A DNA stretch of 64,000 nt from Eudorina sp. 2006-703-Eu-15 (GCA_003117195.1 BDSI01000097.1:418788-482787), one strand, 5' to 3'. Shown: positions 39,301 through 52,276, numbered from the stretch's first letter. Notes: generated by a model from the letters alone, not told the origin. Translations and numbers: made by a program.

Positions 39301-39984
39301 CAACATTCCGGTGATCGAGTCAGACCCCAACTCGGACCCCAACCACTTTGAGGGCGAGGATTCACCAGAGGCCCTCAACTACGTCATCAAGTTCACCTGG
39401 ATTACCGGTGGCACCCTCACGCTGGTGCTTCTCATCATGTGGCCTATTCTGGCGCTGCCGGCCAAGGTCTTCAGCAAGGGATACTTCACGTGAGTCCAAA
39501 GTGATGTCGTATTAGGTTGTAACACTTCTGCTGACGGATCGTCTAGGGTTTCCCGGTGGTGAATATAACCCACCGGTTGTCGGGGCAAGATTGTCTGCTG
39601 GGACATGTGCTTGCGAGGATACTGGACCGAGGATACTGGACGAACTTGCTGACAGCTTGCATAGGTGATTCGCGCGTGCTTGTCAAAAAGCAAGGCCATG
39701 TGTGAATATCTGTCCTTCGAACTCTTGGCTGACGGAGTCCGGTTCTGTTCCACTTTGTCAATTGCGCACACAGGTTCTGGATCATTGTGGCCATGATCTG
39801 GGGTATCGTCGCCTCCGTCGTCTGCATCGTGCTGCCCATCATTGAAGCCTCGGACGTGATCTTCGCGGCCTTCAGCGGGAAGCAGAAGGCTTCTAAGGCG
39901 TCTCCGAGTGCCGAGGAGAGCGTGCAGGGCAAGGACGCGCACCTAGAGCTCCCGCCCGCGCCCAGGCCCGCGGCTGCGTCGTAA
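36383..39984 (+). CDS. DUR3A: Urea/Na+ (H+) symporter, SSS family, copy A
   Basis: Eight exons: 36383-36470, 36592-36688, 36867-37042, 37283-37789, 38033-38301, 38603-39076, 39278-39489, 39774-39984; 2034 nt, 677 residues, all GT-AG. It is a high-affinity plasma-membrane urea importer of the solute:sodium symporter family. Many hydrophobic segments are visible, starting with [20 protein letters not shown] after a Cys-containing extracellular-type N-terminus (ACTTFLSNF). Family landmarks include [47 protein letters not shown] and [18 protein letters not shown]. The C-terminal tail after IIEASDV is soluble and acidic/Pro-rich. It lies about 6.7 kb downstream of DUR2 and 2 kb upstream of its paralogue. 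A TGTAA about 1 kb past the stop may be its poly(A) signal. Confidence 0.95.
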
Positions 39985-41962
39985 GCGCGGTCGGTAAAAT
40001 GCTGGCGGCGCTGGTCTCCGGAAGATGGGCGTTGCCATGTCCCGTCGTCATGTTGGGGCGTGTGAATGCTGTTGGAATTGTTTAGAGGGTGATTTCAGAC
40101 GTGTTAATTTCAGATTGCCAGGTGGGTGATGGTCCACCGGGTGCCTCGACATTGGGGAATTTGCGTACCAAGTGCTGGTCGGCGAGGACGATCCAATTCC
40201 GCTTGGCGCGGTCTGTTGTGCTCGCCAGCTGGATGCCCTGGCTGGGTTTCCTGACCATATTAACGCGTCGCGTGTTGGAACTGGCGCCCTACCTGCCGGC
40301 GTGATTCTTCCCATTCTAAGCACGGGGTGGGCAGTTTTATTACTTGCGAGCTCGCGCGGCCCGCTTTGTATGCAACCAAGATCACTAGGCAGGTGTCCTC
40401 AGGTAGGCATAAAAGTAGCATTGAGCAGAAGTGCTGAGCTAAGACAGGGCTGGATGTATCGGCATGTGCGTATTGAGGGACTGGGTTCGGGGAACGGACC
40501 TGACAGATAGGGGTGCAGGACCGCAGTACTGGTTTTTCAGGGAGCATGTCCCTGGTGTACGACTACTATACGGCCGAGGTTTGGCCGACTCGCGTTTGTG
40601 TGCAGCAAGTGTGCTGAGACCTTCATTGTTTGAGTCATCGCTGCTGCACGCTGTGCTTAACTCGGAAGCTGTCGTCGTCCCTGGCAGTGCTGTATGTGTG
40701 GTTCTGGTGAACCGTGGCGGCCAGCTGGTCGTGTGAGGCGCTGGCAAGCATTTGGCGGACTGGATCGGAGGAAATGAATGGGGTCCGGATCCCCAACACC
40801 GTTGGGCCACGGTTGGGCGCTTGGATAATGTGCCGCGCGCTTTCTCTTGTCGTGTATGGGTCATGTCTGGGTCATAGGTCGACGGGGTTCATGGTAGAGA
40901 CGTGAACCGCTCAGGTGGTGGTTTAACAGGCAAGGACGGACATGGAAGCTTTGGCGTTACGCTGCGAGGAGGAACGATGCTCCCTGCTCCTGAACGATGT
41001 GTAATGCATTATGTCGGAAGGTGTCGAATTGTCTCGATATCGCGCCATACTGGCATGTATCGTCTGATACCTAAACGCGTCGCTTCAGAATGGTTAGTGC
41101 AGCTGCTGAAGCGCGGTCCGAACAAAACTCCACTGAGAAGAAGCTAAACCTTTATTCTGTGCTAAACCTGTATCTTGACCCTACTTGTTGCGCATGCAGA
41201 ATGCGTAGCTGCAGTGCCAACCACTACCAAAAAAGCATGATAAAGCAGACCGATGTGAGCGGTTGACAACTGCTGCATTGCTTGGCACATGCATGACGTG
41301 CGCCATGACACCGATCATCGCATTTGCACCTCACACACCCACCCTCCGTCACCCGGCAGGCTGCGGGTAGCGAAACGATTTGACAAGGTTTACAAAGTCC
41401 CTGATGTAATTGCAGACAAAATCTTACACCGTTCGAGATGTGAATTAGCGATGGCTAGCCAGTCACATGCGCCGACATGTGTACGCCGCGTTTCAACTCC
41501 TCGCATGTCCGTACTGGACGGGCCGGGTGGGGACGGAACTCCCTCATGGTTCTGGCATGTACTATCGCTGGTGGAATACGTGAAAATGCTCCAATATAAT
41601 CTCTGATCCAGATGAATGCATGGTGCCATGTAACAATAGTGTTCGGTGCAGCTCGGGAGGCGCTCCCTAAACATATTCCTAAATTTCTTTTGCTTACATC
41701 ATTTTGATATTTTCAACAATGAACGTATAAACCTAGAAGTCTAGGCATCGGCCAGATTTGGCGTATCCTGGCTTCAAGGACGCAGTAAATGCCTTCTAAA
41801 ACTTGTAAAAACCTTTTTGGATTGGTTCAATATGATGGAAGATGCGAATTCTTCGGAGACGGTGCGTCCGACGTCCGACTTGAGCACGTTACGACGCCGG
41901 CCATCTCATAAGTATCTGTAAATTGCAATGAAAGTGTAGATGCGATAACTGCGGTGGTGCAG
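39985..41962. other. Intergenic between DUR3A and DUR3B; should hold the DUR3B promoter and first exon
   Basis: Apart from a TGTAA motif at 41000-41004 nothing is firmly assignable. DUR3B needs a first coding exon here that ends with one carried base. A start at 41789 (MPSKT, donor after one extra base) has the right phase; a start at 41832 (MMEDANSSET) has a good donor but the wrong phase. Neither resembles the DUR3A N-terminus, so I leave it open. Confidence 0.45.
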
Positions 41963-44900
41963 GTCCAACAGTACTTCCCGAAGGACTAGGGTGGTTCATC
42001 CTCGTTGGGCTCGGTGCCGTGTTCGCGTGCATACCGACGGTCTTGATCTGGCTGGACAGGTGGGCAAGTCCAAAATCATCCCTGTCGCAGTTTTTCGCGT
42101 TGCGGTACGACCGGTTCGGCGGGTCCCCCAAGGCCACGTCTCTCGTAGCACCACCGCAGATCACGACACGCAACCCGACGCCTGAAGGTCCTGGGTAATC
42201 AGGATCCATTGCTTTCACCTAAACCCTTCGCGGCGCGTCTGTTCGGTTTGTTGCCGGTCAGCCGCACGCCGCGGCGCTACCTCCATGCCCTGTCCTGGCC
42301 CTTAACAGTCTATTGACCCTCGGCTGTCACCGATCCGCCACGCCCCGCAGGCGCTTCGGCGGCTTCGGTCGGGACTCGGAGAGCTTCTCAACGGCGGGGC
42401 GCAGCATCAAAGCCGGTCTCACCGCTTGCGACATCGTGGCCAAATGGACGTGGGCGGCCACGCTGCTGCAGTCGGCCAACGTGGCGTACTCCTTCGGCGT
42501 GTCGGGGCCGTTCTGGTATGCCGCAGGTGAATACGGCCACAGTACGGAAGGGTGCCCGCCGTGGGTTCGTTCAGCGGGGAAACTCCTGCAGCGGTGCAGG
42601 AGGATCGCGCGCGTGCGCGGCCTCCTGCCCGGTGCAGTCGCGTAGGAAAGCGAGGGGGGATCCGCAGCCGCTTGGGGTTTCGCGCGAAAGCCAGTAACGT
42701 ACCGGAACCCTGGGGGTTTCGAGAGCAAATCCAGAACCTACCGGAACCCAGTCGCCGGGTCTGCACCGCTATCGGGGGATTGTCGCACGATCCCGCTGAT
42801 GACTCGTAAGGGGTCCACGTCCAACAGGCACGGATACTGACTGGCGCGTGGGTTGCAACCCGGGGGTCGGGCTGCAATAGGGTTGATGACCGATGTTTGT
42901 GGCGGCCCCATCCACCTGCACGTGTGTTTACCCATAAATCCGCCCGAACCAGCTGATTGTGGCGGCCCCGCCCATCGCATGTACGCACCACAAGCAACCA
43001 CACATCTGCTCGTGTGTGCTCGGGGTCGGTAGAACGTGGTCACCGGCCTGGTGTGCTTGCAAGCCAGAGGGTGATGGGTAACCATGTGCGGTCCCAGGAG
43101 GGTGCTGTTGGGGGACTGAGCCGCGGACAGGCAGCCGGTGTCGGGTCACGGGTCTTCAACCTCGGGGCCAGCTACGGTTACTGGTCCAGGGGGGGCTGCC
43201 GGGGCAGGTGGCTGCAAGGCGAGTTGTGCAGGGCACACGTGCACTGGTGTAATACGGCACGTACTTGGTGAATAAGAAAACGGGGCCGCGAGAACCGGAC
43301 GTACCTACTTGGTGTGTCTCTCAGTGCAAGTGGACCAGCATTCCAGGGGTGGGCTATTTGCGTTTGCTGGTGTGTTGGGCTGCTCAGCCAGATGACGCGC
43401 TTCGATACGCATGGCCCCACCAAACCCGTCACCCGTCACCCGTCACGAGAATCACTACACACCGCATCAACGAGTCACAAATCCCGCGCAATGTGCGGCG
43501 TGTTCGTTAAGGGCGGGAATGGAGCCGCGCTCAGTATGGGGTCACACATTCACGCGCGCACATGCACACACACACGCCCGGGCGACCACAGCCTTCGCTT
43601 CTCAGCACGCAGCTCTGGCAGTTGGGTTGTTCGCGCAGTCCTCCAACGCCCGCCTAGCCTGTCTTGAGCAGGTCAAGCCGTTGCGTCTCACACCTATTTT
43701 AACGCCCCCTCATACCCGTTCCTTCTGCCGGCCTTGATGCCGCCCTTCCCTCTTCCTTTTTCCCCGTTCCTGCAGGCGCCACCGTCCAGGTGCTCCTCTT
43801 CGCCATCCTGGCCGTCGAGATCAAGCGCAAGGCCCCCACCATCCACACCTTCCTGGAGATCATCCGCTGCCGCTGGGGCACCACCGCCCACATCATTTTC
43901 ACGTTGTACGGTTTCCTGACCAACATCATCGTTACCGCTATGCTCATTCTGGGTGGTGCCGCGGTGATGGAGGCCCTGTCGGGTGTGTCCGTGTACGCCG
44001 CGTCCTTCCTCATCCCCGCGGGTGTCGTCATGTACACGGCCGTGGGCGGCCTGAAGGGAACTGTTGTGGCCGAGTGGCTGAACGTCTGCGTCATCTACAT
44101 CGTGATGCTGGTCTTCATGTTCCAAGTAAGTGCGTGTGAACGACCATCTATCCAACATATTATCGTTGGTACGTATTTGTCGCAGGGCTGGGTGTGTCTG
44201 GGCTGTTTCTTCTTAACAAGCCACCCGAGACCCGACAGGTCTTGGCGGTGCCACAGGCCAGCTGCCCTGCCTTCGTTACAGTGTGAATGGAGCGGAATGA
44301 GCTCCAGATTCTTATGCTCACAGGGTGCTTTGCTTGCACTCTCATCAAACGGCACTTGCACCCTACAAATCGCACTGATAGCCGCACGCAATGATCAGTC
44401 CGCGGAAGTGGACGGCAATGCAATGCGGTGCGCATAGCGCATTGCGGTGCTTCCGCCCTGTAAGCGCCCGCTGCCACGCAGCTCCTTTCCACCCACCCGC
44501 ACCGCCCTCATCCATTCAACCCTCCTCCACCCATCCCGTCATCAACCGTCCATCCATCCGCCCACATGCACCGACCCCGGACAGGTCTACGCCACCAACA
44601 ACGATCTTGGATCCATTGCAACGGTGTACATGCGGCTGCGGGTGGTGGAGATAAAGCACCCGGTGGCAGACAACATGGGCGGCTCCTACGTCACCATGTT
44701 CTCGAAGTCGGGCATCATCTTCGGTATCATCAATATCATCGGTGCGGCCCGGTGTTAGGCTGGGGGTTGTATCAATAATGATACATGCAGGGGTGGTATG
44801 GGGAATGACTGGGCGCGTGGATGGGGCGGAGACTAGGCCGCTCGGTAGCTCAGTGTCCAATCACGCCCCTCCGTGATTAGATCGGCTCAATGCGTCGGTG

Positions 44901-47900
44901 GATGACGACGGGCCGACTGAGCGTTGCATAGTAGCGCAGCCAGGATCCTCTCCTGCACGCCACGACACGTACCAGGAGGTGCCGTTACGCACGGCCCCAC
45001 ATTCATTCAGAGTAACGGGCGAAGCACTTCCCTGGCCGGCATGCATCTCCCAGACAGAGCCTTGTCAGTGCTCATGACCCGTATGTAACACGACGCCACG
45101 GCCACAAACAATGTCTTCATCACCTTGGCCGTGCCTTGGCTGTGTGCCTCCGCCGCCATCCCCGAACGCTCCACGCAGGCAACTTCGGCACAGTGTTCGT
45201 GGACCAGTCCTACTGGCAGGGCGCCATCGCCGCCAAGCCCTCCGCCACCTACCGCGGCTACCTGCTGGGCGGCCTGTGCTGGTTCGCCATCCCCTTCACC
45301 TTCGCCACCACCATGGGCCTGGGCGCGCGCGCGCTGGACCTCCCGGTGTCCAAGTCAGAGGCGAACAAGGGGCTTGTGCCGCCGGCGCTTGCCGTTCACC
45401 TGATGGGCAAAGGCGGGGCGTTCCTGATGACCTTCCAGCTGTTCATGGTGAGTGAGTTCTGCACGCGATGGGGCGCCCGCAAACGTGGCAAACACGTTGA
45501 TGCGGCGTGCGTACAGCCGGCGAATTCAGAAGCCACGCGTTCGTCGCTTGCGCGGACCTGCTGTGCAGGGCCTTATTGGCCGCATGGAGCGAGGAGCACC
45601 ATCCAGCGTACGGATTCCGTGCGTTGTACGTCTGTCCGTACATGCGTTGTGCCGAGCAGTACAGCCTCAGGGTGACTGCGGCGAGTGCGTGTCGCTCCCG
45701 TCGCCAGGAGGGAGGAGGGAGGGGGAGGAGTAGGAAGGGGGACGTGGGGGACACGCGCATAGATGGGGGGGCGCTGCATCCAGTCGTCCTCCCTACCTGA
45801 ACTCTAATCTAATATCTAATATCTAAATCCCCGTCGGTGAGTACGGGACATGCCACCGCAACCGTAACTAAAACGCCCTTCGGCGCGCCTCCTATCTCGT
45901 CTTGTCCCAATGCCTACCAGTGCCAGGGCCCACGCCTGGGTACAGGTAATCTAGCCAAGCAATCGCCCTGCCCAGCAACCTCACCGAAACTCTCAGCCCG
46001 CGGCGTCCTCTTATAAAATGGTTTCTCGCCCCTGCCATACCCCGACTAACTGCACTCGACAGGCTGAGTTGGCTGGCGCGCACAGCTGCCCTGTCGAAAT
46101 TTGACCTGGAAAGTCGACGACTCGAAAGTGAAAAAGACGCACTCGGGGAAGCACCTTGACCGCGCACGCTGCCTTGATTGTCCTTCCGTCTGCATTTTCC
46201 GTCCTGTTGTAGTTTAATCACCGTCCGTCGGCACTCAAACGAACGCATCTAAGCCCTAAACCCTAAACCCTACTGAGGGACATATGCGGCACTTGACGAA
46301 CCGATCTACACACTCCGAGTCCCCAGCAGTTCCCGTCCGGTTGCCATCCCCTCGCGTCGCTTCCGTCGGCTTCCGCTGGCTGCCAGCCGCCTGATGGCAG
46401 GTGCCGGTACCGGCTGGTGTGGACAGCTGTAGTAGTGGTGGCGGGGCAGGCGCCTCCAAGCTCTGGCTGCAGCCATCACGGGTCGCGAGCACGACTGACC
46501 CGTGACCGGCTGCATGCGCTGCGGGGGCTTGGATACCGGCGGGCTGAGCGGAGCTCGTCACAGAACCCGGCCTGCAGCTCACCGGGCGATCCCCGGTGCC
46601 ACCCGACCGACCCAATGGGACCGAAACCCTAGGCGGCCACCGCAGTTTTGCAGCTGAGACCCGACCCGAGAATCCCCGACATCGAGATCCCGCCAGCGGC
46701 CGCGGGCGGTACGTGGTTTGCGTCCTCGGGGGACGGATCCCCAGAGGTGCGACATAGGCATCGCTAGGCCGCAGCATTTGACCCGCATCCATCCCCTCTT
46801 CTCGCATCCACAGGGCGCAGGCCTCCCAACAGCATCCGCCTGCGTGCCGTTTCCTTCCGAACTGCAGGCCGTGACCTCCACCGCTTGCGCGGAGCAGATG
46901 GCCGTCGCCACCATCGTCGCGTACGACATCTACAAGCCGTACATCAACCGCAACGCCGACGGCCGTACGATGGTCATGCTGCAGCGGATCATGGTCGTGG
47001 TGTACGCCCTGCTTTCGGGCGGCGTCTCGGTCATTCTGTTCGTCCTCGATGTGTCCCTCAGCTGGGTGTATCTCTTCATGGGCATTGTCATCGGCTCCGC
47101 CGTGTTTCCAATTGCCGCCTCCCTCACCTGGTCCAAGTGCTCCGCGACCGCTGCCTGCGTGTCGGCCGTCGTGACCACCCCACTGGCCATCATGGCCTGG
47201 CTCATCACCGCTGCCAAGCTGTACGACGGAGAGTTGAGCTTGGAGACCACAGGCCAGGACTACCCCATGTTGGCCGGTAACTTGGTGGCCCTCTTCTTCT
47301 CGATGATCCTCTGCGTCATCTTGTCGTACATCTTCCCCCAGGTTCGTTCTGCTCGTACTGTCGTACAACTGCGGCGCAGTGCTATTATTTTAGGGCTGTG
47401 CGTCGCCACACGGTTCTCGGAGCAGGGTTCGGCTGTTTGAACACATGCGGCACGTGTAGGTATGGCATTACGGCATCACGCACTACTGTCTGTGTCCCTC
47501 GGAACTGCTTGAGATTGATTGGCCGTATGTTTCCCTTTGCACGTCGCCCCTGGTTTGGAGAACTGTTTTGGAGAACGTTTCCTGAAAGTCACCATCGATC
47601 ATTAGACGCAATCGTGGCGCTGGGTTCCATGCCCTTGATCTGCGGTCCCCATCCCATTGATTGGACTAGGGTTGACCCCGAACCCCAAAACCCTAACCCA
47701 TATGAAATGTAGGACTTCGACTGGGCCGAACTGCGCAACATTCCGGTCATCGAGTCCGACCCTAATTCGGACCCAAATAACTTCGAGGGCGAGGACTCCC
47801 CGGAGGCGCTTAATCGGGTACGGAAGGTGTCGAACGTATCGATCGGGGATTGCATTGGCACTCGCGGACGCCCTCGCCACCGCGCTGGCCTGCAGCCGCC

Positions 47901-49430
47901 GATGACCCATGGGACGACCGCCGCGCCCGCCACCCACGTACCTGTGTTCCGAGCTTTCCACACAACCGGCCATCGTGGCCTGCTGATGTCTCCTTAGCAC
48001 GCGTGCGGCTTGTTCTCGGCGTACACCACCGCGCGCGCGCACACACTTCATTTGCTCACCTCTCGAAGGCGGCCATGGCGGTTAGGTTGGATTGGATTGA
48101 TCGGTCTGGCGGCTGGCCTGCGTCTTTTCTTGACCCTCGTCCCTCCCTTCCTCCGCCTACCCGTGCCCCTCCCTCCGCCTACCCGCGTCCCTCCTTACTA
48201 CCGTCAAGGTCATCCGCTTCACGTGGGCCACGGGCGGCACCCTGACGGTGATCCTGCTCATCATGTGGCCGCTGCTGGCGCTGCCCGCGGGCGTCTTCAG
48301 CCAGGGCTATTTCACGTGAGTGACGGCCCCCTCCATCCCCCATACTTCCTTCTCCCCGCCCACCCGACCACCTATCCACCCGCACTCACCAGCCGGTTGC
48401 GCCGCCACCGGCGGCCTCCCCCTGCCGCCAGCACGCATGCGCGGGCACGGGCTCGTGCACGGGCTCTCTCTCTCGCTCTATCTGGATGGGCCAGCCACAG
48501 CGGGGCCGGCCCCGCCAGGCGAGCTAGGTAGGCCCGGCGCCGCGAGGTTACCCAGGTCAGCCCGGCTCCGCGAGTTAGGTAGGCCCGCGGCAACTGCACG
48601 GCTGCGTGGGACGGAAGGACACATGCAGGTCGGCTGGAGATGCGGCGGCTGTGGAGGTTAAGAAACCGGCCCACCCAGGCACATCAGCCGGGCTCAGGGG
48701 GGTTAATTGGTGCGCCGCGCTTGGTGCAAGCATTGGTCAGCTGAGGTGCAAGTATGGGCGCGGGGACGGACGGGGCAGCGCTGGCCGGATCAGATGACAT
48801 TGGGACGGATCATTCGGGTGGGCCAGGGCAAGGAGGGGTTGATGAATGAGACAGTCTCAGGCGGCACGCGGTGCGCGAACCTACCCGGGGGCACTCCGGC
48901 ACCGCCCGCCCTTGACTTGATGAGGGACTTGATGGGGATACCGTAGGTACCAATCGGCTCGACTGCTCCCAAAAGCAACCATTCAGTGCCGCCAACGACC
49001 CGCGCAGTCACAGCCGTGCACACGCTACCTCCACCAACAGCACGTCAACACCACAACTACCTCACCACCACAACCGTGCGTGGGACATGCATGCCTTCAT
49101 CTGCCCCCACGAGTTAGCTCCACGCAAAAGCCCGGATTCAACGCTAGGAACTCATTCAGCAAGCAACGAACCAACCACGCATTTTACCAACTATCAACCA
49201 ACCCACCAACCGACCACAGGTTCTGGGTGATGCTGGCCATGGTGTGGGGCATCGTGGCCTCCGCCGTGTGCATCATGCTGCCTGTCATCGAGGCGTCGGA
49301 CGTGGTGGTGGCGGTGCTGCGCGGCAAGCGACTGTCCAGCCTCAGTAACAGCACGCCGCAGCACAGCAAAGAGAACACGACGCACGTCGAGCTGCCCACC
49401 TCGACGCGCGCGAGATCCGACCGAGGGTGA
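41963..49430 (+). CDS. DUR3B: Urea/Na+ (H+) symporter, SSS family, copy B (first exon not located)
   Basis: Nine recognisable exons: 41963-42059, 42351-42526, 43776-44125, 44585-44741, 45179-45447, 46868-47341, 47713-47817, 48209-48315, 49220-49430. Together they are 1946 nt, exactly the same length as DUR3A exons 2-8, with the same phases. The sequence is nearly collinear with DUR3A from [14 protein letters not shown] to [20 protein letters not shown], then the tails diverge. Two introns are extra relative to DUR3A: one splits FQ|VYATNND (44126-44584), the other splits EALNR|VIRFTW (47818-48208). The 1.4-kb intron 45448-46867 is the longest and contains a telomere-like tract. The function should match DUR3A; separate regulation is plausible, given unrelated upstream DNA. 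Begins mid-codon because the start exon is unresolved. Confidence 0.9.
46254..46272. repeat. Short interstitial telomere-like tract
   Basis: CCCTAAACCCTAAACCCTA, nearly three perfect units, in the longest intron of DUR3B. Confidence 0.7.
47681..47699. repeat. Very short telomere-like tract
   Basis: AACCCCAAAACCCTAACCC, 13 bp upstream of the DUR3B acceptor for exon 47713-47817. Degenerate; it may simply serve as that acceptor's pyrimidine tract. Confidence 0.35.
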
Positions 49431-51032
49431 CGAGGGCAGATAGTCGCAGCGGGCGCTCGTTGGCAGATAGATAGCGTAGATAGGTGCAGCGTAGGCAGGG
49501 GGCGCATTGCGCCCGACCAAGCACGTGCATGTTTACCCGTGGCACTCATCGGCTCGCTGTTGATGATAGATAATGTATGTACCGTATATAAATGATATAT
49601 AACTTTCAGCTAGGGTTCAAAGTGATGATACTAATGATACTTGCATGGACGACGGCTCGAGCTGCCCCAGCAGCTGCTGAAGGATGTTGCGCCGATTGCG
49701 TCAATCGATTACTTCGGGCGACCATGCGAAACGGCTATCGCCGCCGTCTGGCTGAGGCGGGTCATTCATCCTGTTGGGACGCTCGGCCCAGCCTCCGCCC
49801 ACCCGATATGGATGAACGGAAGCGCGCGCGGCTTAATCCACGTACAGGGGTGTGATCAGGGTTTCAGGTTAGGATGAACGAGACTAGGCTTGAAACTTCA
49901 ACGAGCTGCATGGCGGGGGTTTGATGCGGTAGAACGAACGAGGCAAGGAGAACGCAAGCGATCTGGACGGTTTGGGTGCGTGCGGCATGCAGATGGCTGC
50001 TGCGGTCGGTGGTTGGGCGTACGTGCAGTTTACAGACAGCCGTTACAGGCCGGCGTGGTCCCTCATGGTCCCTCGTGGTCCTATATTTCGCCACGGCAGG
50101 TAGGCTATTATTCGTGCGAGAGAGTCAGGTGCTTGACCCCGTTGCTCTCCCGTAGCTTTCAGGCATGTATGTACGTACAAGTTGGCCCCTTACTTGCGCT
50201 CGAAGGCGCGAATTGCGCAGTGAGTTGTTGATGTTTTGGATCGAAACAGGAGCCGGGAACGGTGTCGCTCCGTCGGTAACATGTGGCGTTAGTTCGGTGG
50301 GACGCACGGGCTTGAAACCGGCTGACACACATTCATGTGCCCGTGGACGAAGCATAGCTACGGTATCAACAACTACGTAATCAATGGCTGTGGCGGATGT
50401 GCAATAATCTTTGTCTTTAGCAAAAGTTGATACACCTTGTGCCAGCTGAGCCGTCGTTTGCATTGTGTCGATCGGTTCTGTGTAACTGTCTCCCGTAACT
50501 GTCGCTTGTGGCTGGGGCTGACTGGCCAATCGTGGCAAAATATCGTTTCCGAGATGAGTTCGGCGGGACTGGGGGCTGCTGCCAAGGGCCCTGACACAGC
50601 AAAGCCTAACGCTTGCCGCGCGGCACAACACCCAACCCCGTAGCGACGGGGGGCCGCCGCGGAACCTACACACACGCGGCGCTCCACACCAGGCGACCTT
50701 GCACGACGCACCGCGAGTCCGCGACGGGCGCCGAGGCCCGACAGAACCGAACGGCAGCGCAACGGCACGAGAACAACCACAAGCCCAAGCCGGCACTGAC
50801 GAAGGGGCCCCAGCCCGTCATGGTCGGCCCCATGGAGCCAGTCGCAACCGCCAACCCAACCTCCAGACCCCCCCAAACATCCCTGTCCTCATCACCAACA
50901 CACGCGCCCCCTCGGGTGACGCGCCAGGGCCTGCACGGATGGCGCCCTCTCGGGTGACGCGCCAGGGCCCACCAGCAGGCCCAGTCGCATGGCTCCATCG
51001 GATCTGAGTTAAGATGTAGGGTTGGCCAGGTT
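49431..51032. other. Intergenic between DUR3B and the tRNA array
   Basis: No gene recognised. A TGTAA at 50481-50485 could end the DUR3B transcript. At 50914-50970 a 28-31 bp element containing GGTGACGCGCCAGGGCC occurs twice in tandem, shortly before the array begins. Confidence 0.5.
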
Positions 51033-51056
51033 GATTCTTACCCCATGTCCAAGCTA

Positions 51057-51156
51057 ATCAGTTAGGCTCGCCTGCACAGGTTCGACTGCGATGGTGATCA
51101 GCCTCATCCGAGGCGAAGTGCAGTCGTGCCCGAGTGGTTAAGGGGACTGACTTGAA
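51057..51156 (+). pseudogene. Permuted tRNA-Ser(UGA), unit 1, T-arm deleted
   Basis: 3' half 51057-51090, 5' half 51120-51156, anticodon TGA 51153-51155. The 3' half lacks ten bases relative to its siblings: TTCG runs straight into ACTGC. This removes the 3' part of the T loop, the T-stem 3' strand and the first acceptor base pairs. A deletion between two TCGA repeats explains it. The product could not fold, so this edge copy is dead. Confidence 0.85.
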
Positions 51157-51517
51157 GACACGGGGTGGGGAGCGGTATCCATGCTTAGTCAGTGCTAAGC
51201 TCATACCAAACAAACACATACTCTTGTTCCTCGCCTCTGACTGACACTTGCAAAGGTTTTCTCGATGTGCTGACATTATATATGCTGCACAGCTGGTAGA
51301 TAGGTTGTCAGGCACCGTTGGTGGTTTGTCCCGTTGTAGTCCCGGAGCTGGTCGATTATGACGTACAGTTGTTGTATCGCAGGCGATCGTACAGTCATTT
51401 TGGCTGCTATTGGTATGGCAACGCAAGCGAAGCTCGACGTTCTTCTCTTTCTCTCCAAGACCGAGGCGGCGTGAGCTTATTGCCTTAGCTTCCGAGCAAT
51501 ATATAGAGAGCCAGGGG

Positions 51518-51532
51518 TCATGTAACATGACA
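51518..51532. repeat. Perfect 6-bp-arm palindrome GTCATGTAACATGAC in the array spacer
   Basis: Inverted repeat with a 3-nt centre, present at the same place in every unit (e.g. about 54322, 57125, 59911, 62876). Function unknown; it could be a hairpin in a spacer transcript or a protein-binding site. Confidence 0.6.
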
Positions 51533-52276
51533 GGATACGAGGAGGGACCAGTCGCCGTCCCTGACCGGCACGGCGATGCCTGGCAGTTTAGCACAGCTAC
51601 TGTCAACAATGTCAGCGCCTGTGCGGGCAGGACCCGTCACAGGCAGGGAATCCGGTGGCAGGCCTCCGCGAGCCTATGCTCCTTGACTCCTCAGCTAGGG
51701 CAGTTGACAAACAGAGCTGAGTGAGCAACCAAGAAAGAAGTCGGATCTGTGATGATACGTTTGGCAGTGTATGTATCACTTGAGGTGGTGTATCGCTTGA
51801 GGCGGTGTATTGCTTGTCTCATGGGCAGCGCAAAGCAACGCAGGTCGGTATGGGGGGGTCAGTCGCGGCTTCTGATGTGATGGTGCCTTGTGCGCGCAGA
51901 GGACGGACCCCGCCTGTTGGTCAACCGTGACAGCCGACACCTCCTCGCACACATGCCATGCACACACCGTCCCGTGTCTAATGAACCCTCATGGGGGCCT
52001 GACAAGGTCGCCTCGTACTGCTGGACACCCCGCCGTTTTATTATCAGTGATGCCTATGCCAGCGTGGCTGTAACCTTTCCAATGACATGCCTGCCTGCGG
52101 TTGCCATCATTGCCGTCGCAATGCCAGGCTGCCAGGGTGTGCGATGACGCTGAGCGTGCCCCAACGGGGCCCGCAGTGTCCACCACGCACGTGTAGAGCG
52201 AGGGGCAGACGCTACGGGTAGCGTTGGGGTCGGCGCTGTAACATCCCTATTGCATACCTGTGGGCCTTGCACTGGC

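Noticed and set aside
51748..51880. Possible C/D-box snoRNA in the array spacer (GTGATGA followed by CTGA ~120 nt later).
   Set aside because: No terminal stem flanks the boxes and the distance is at the upper limit, so the match is probably chance.
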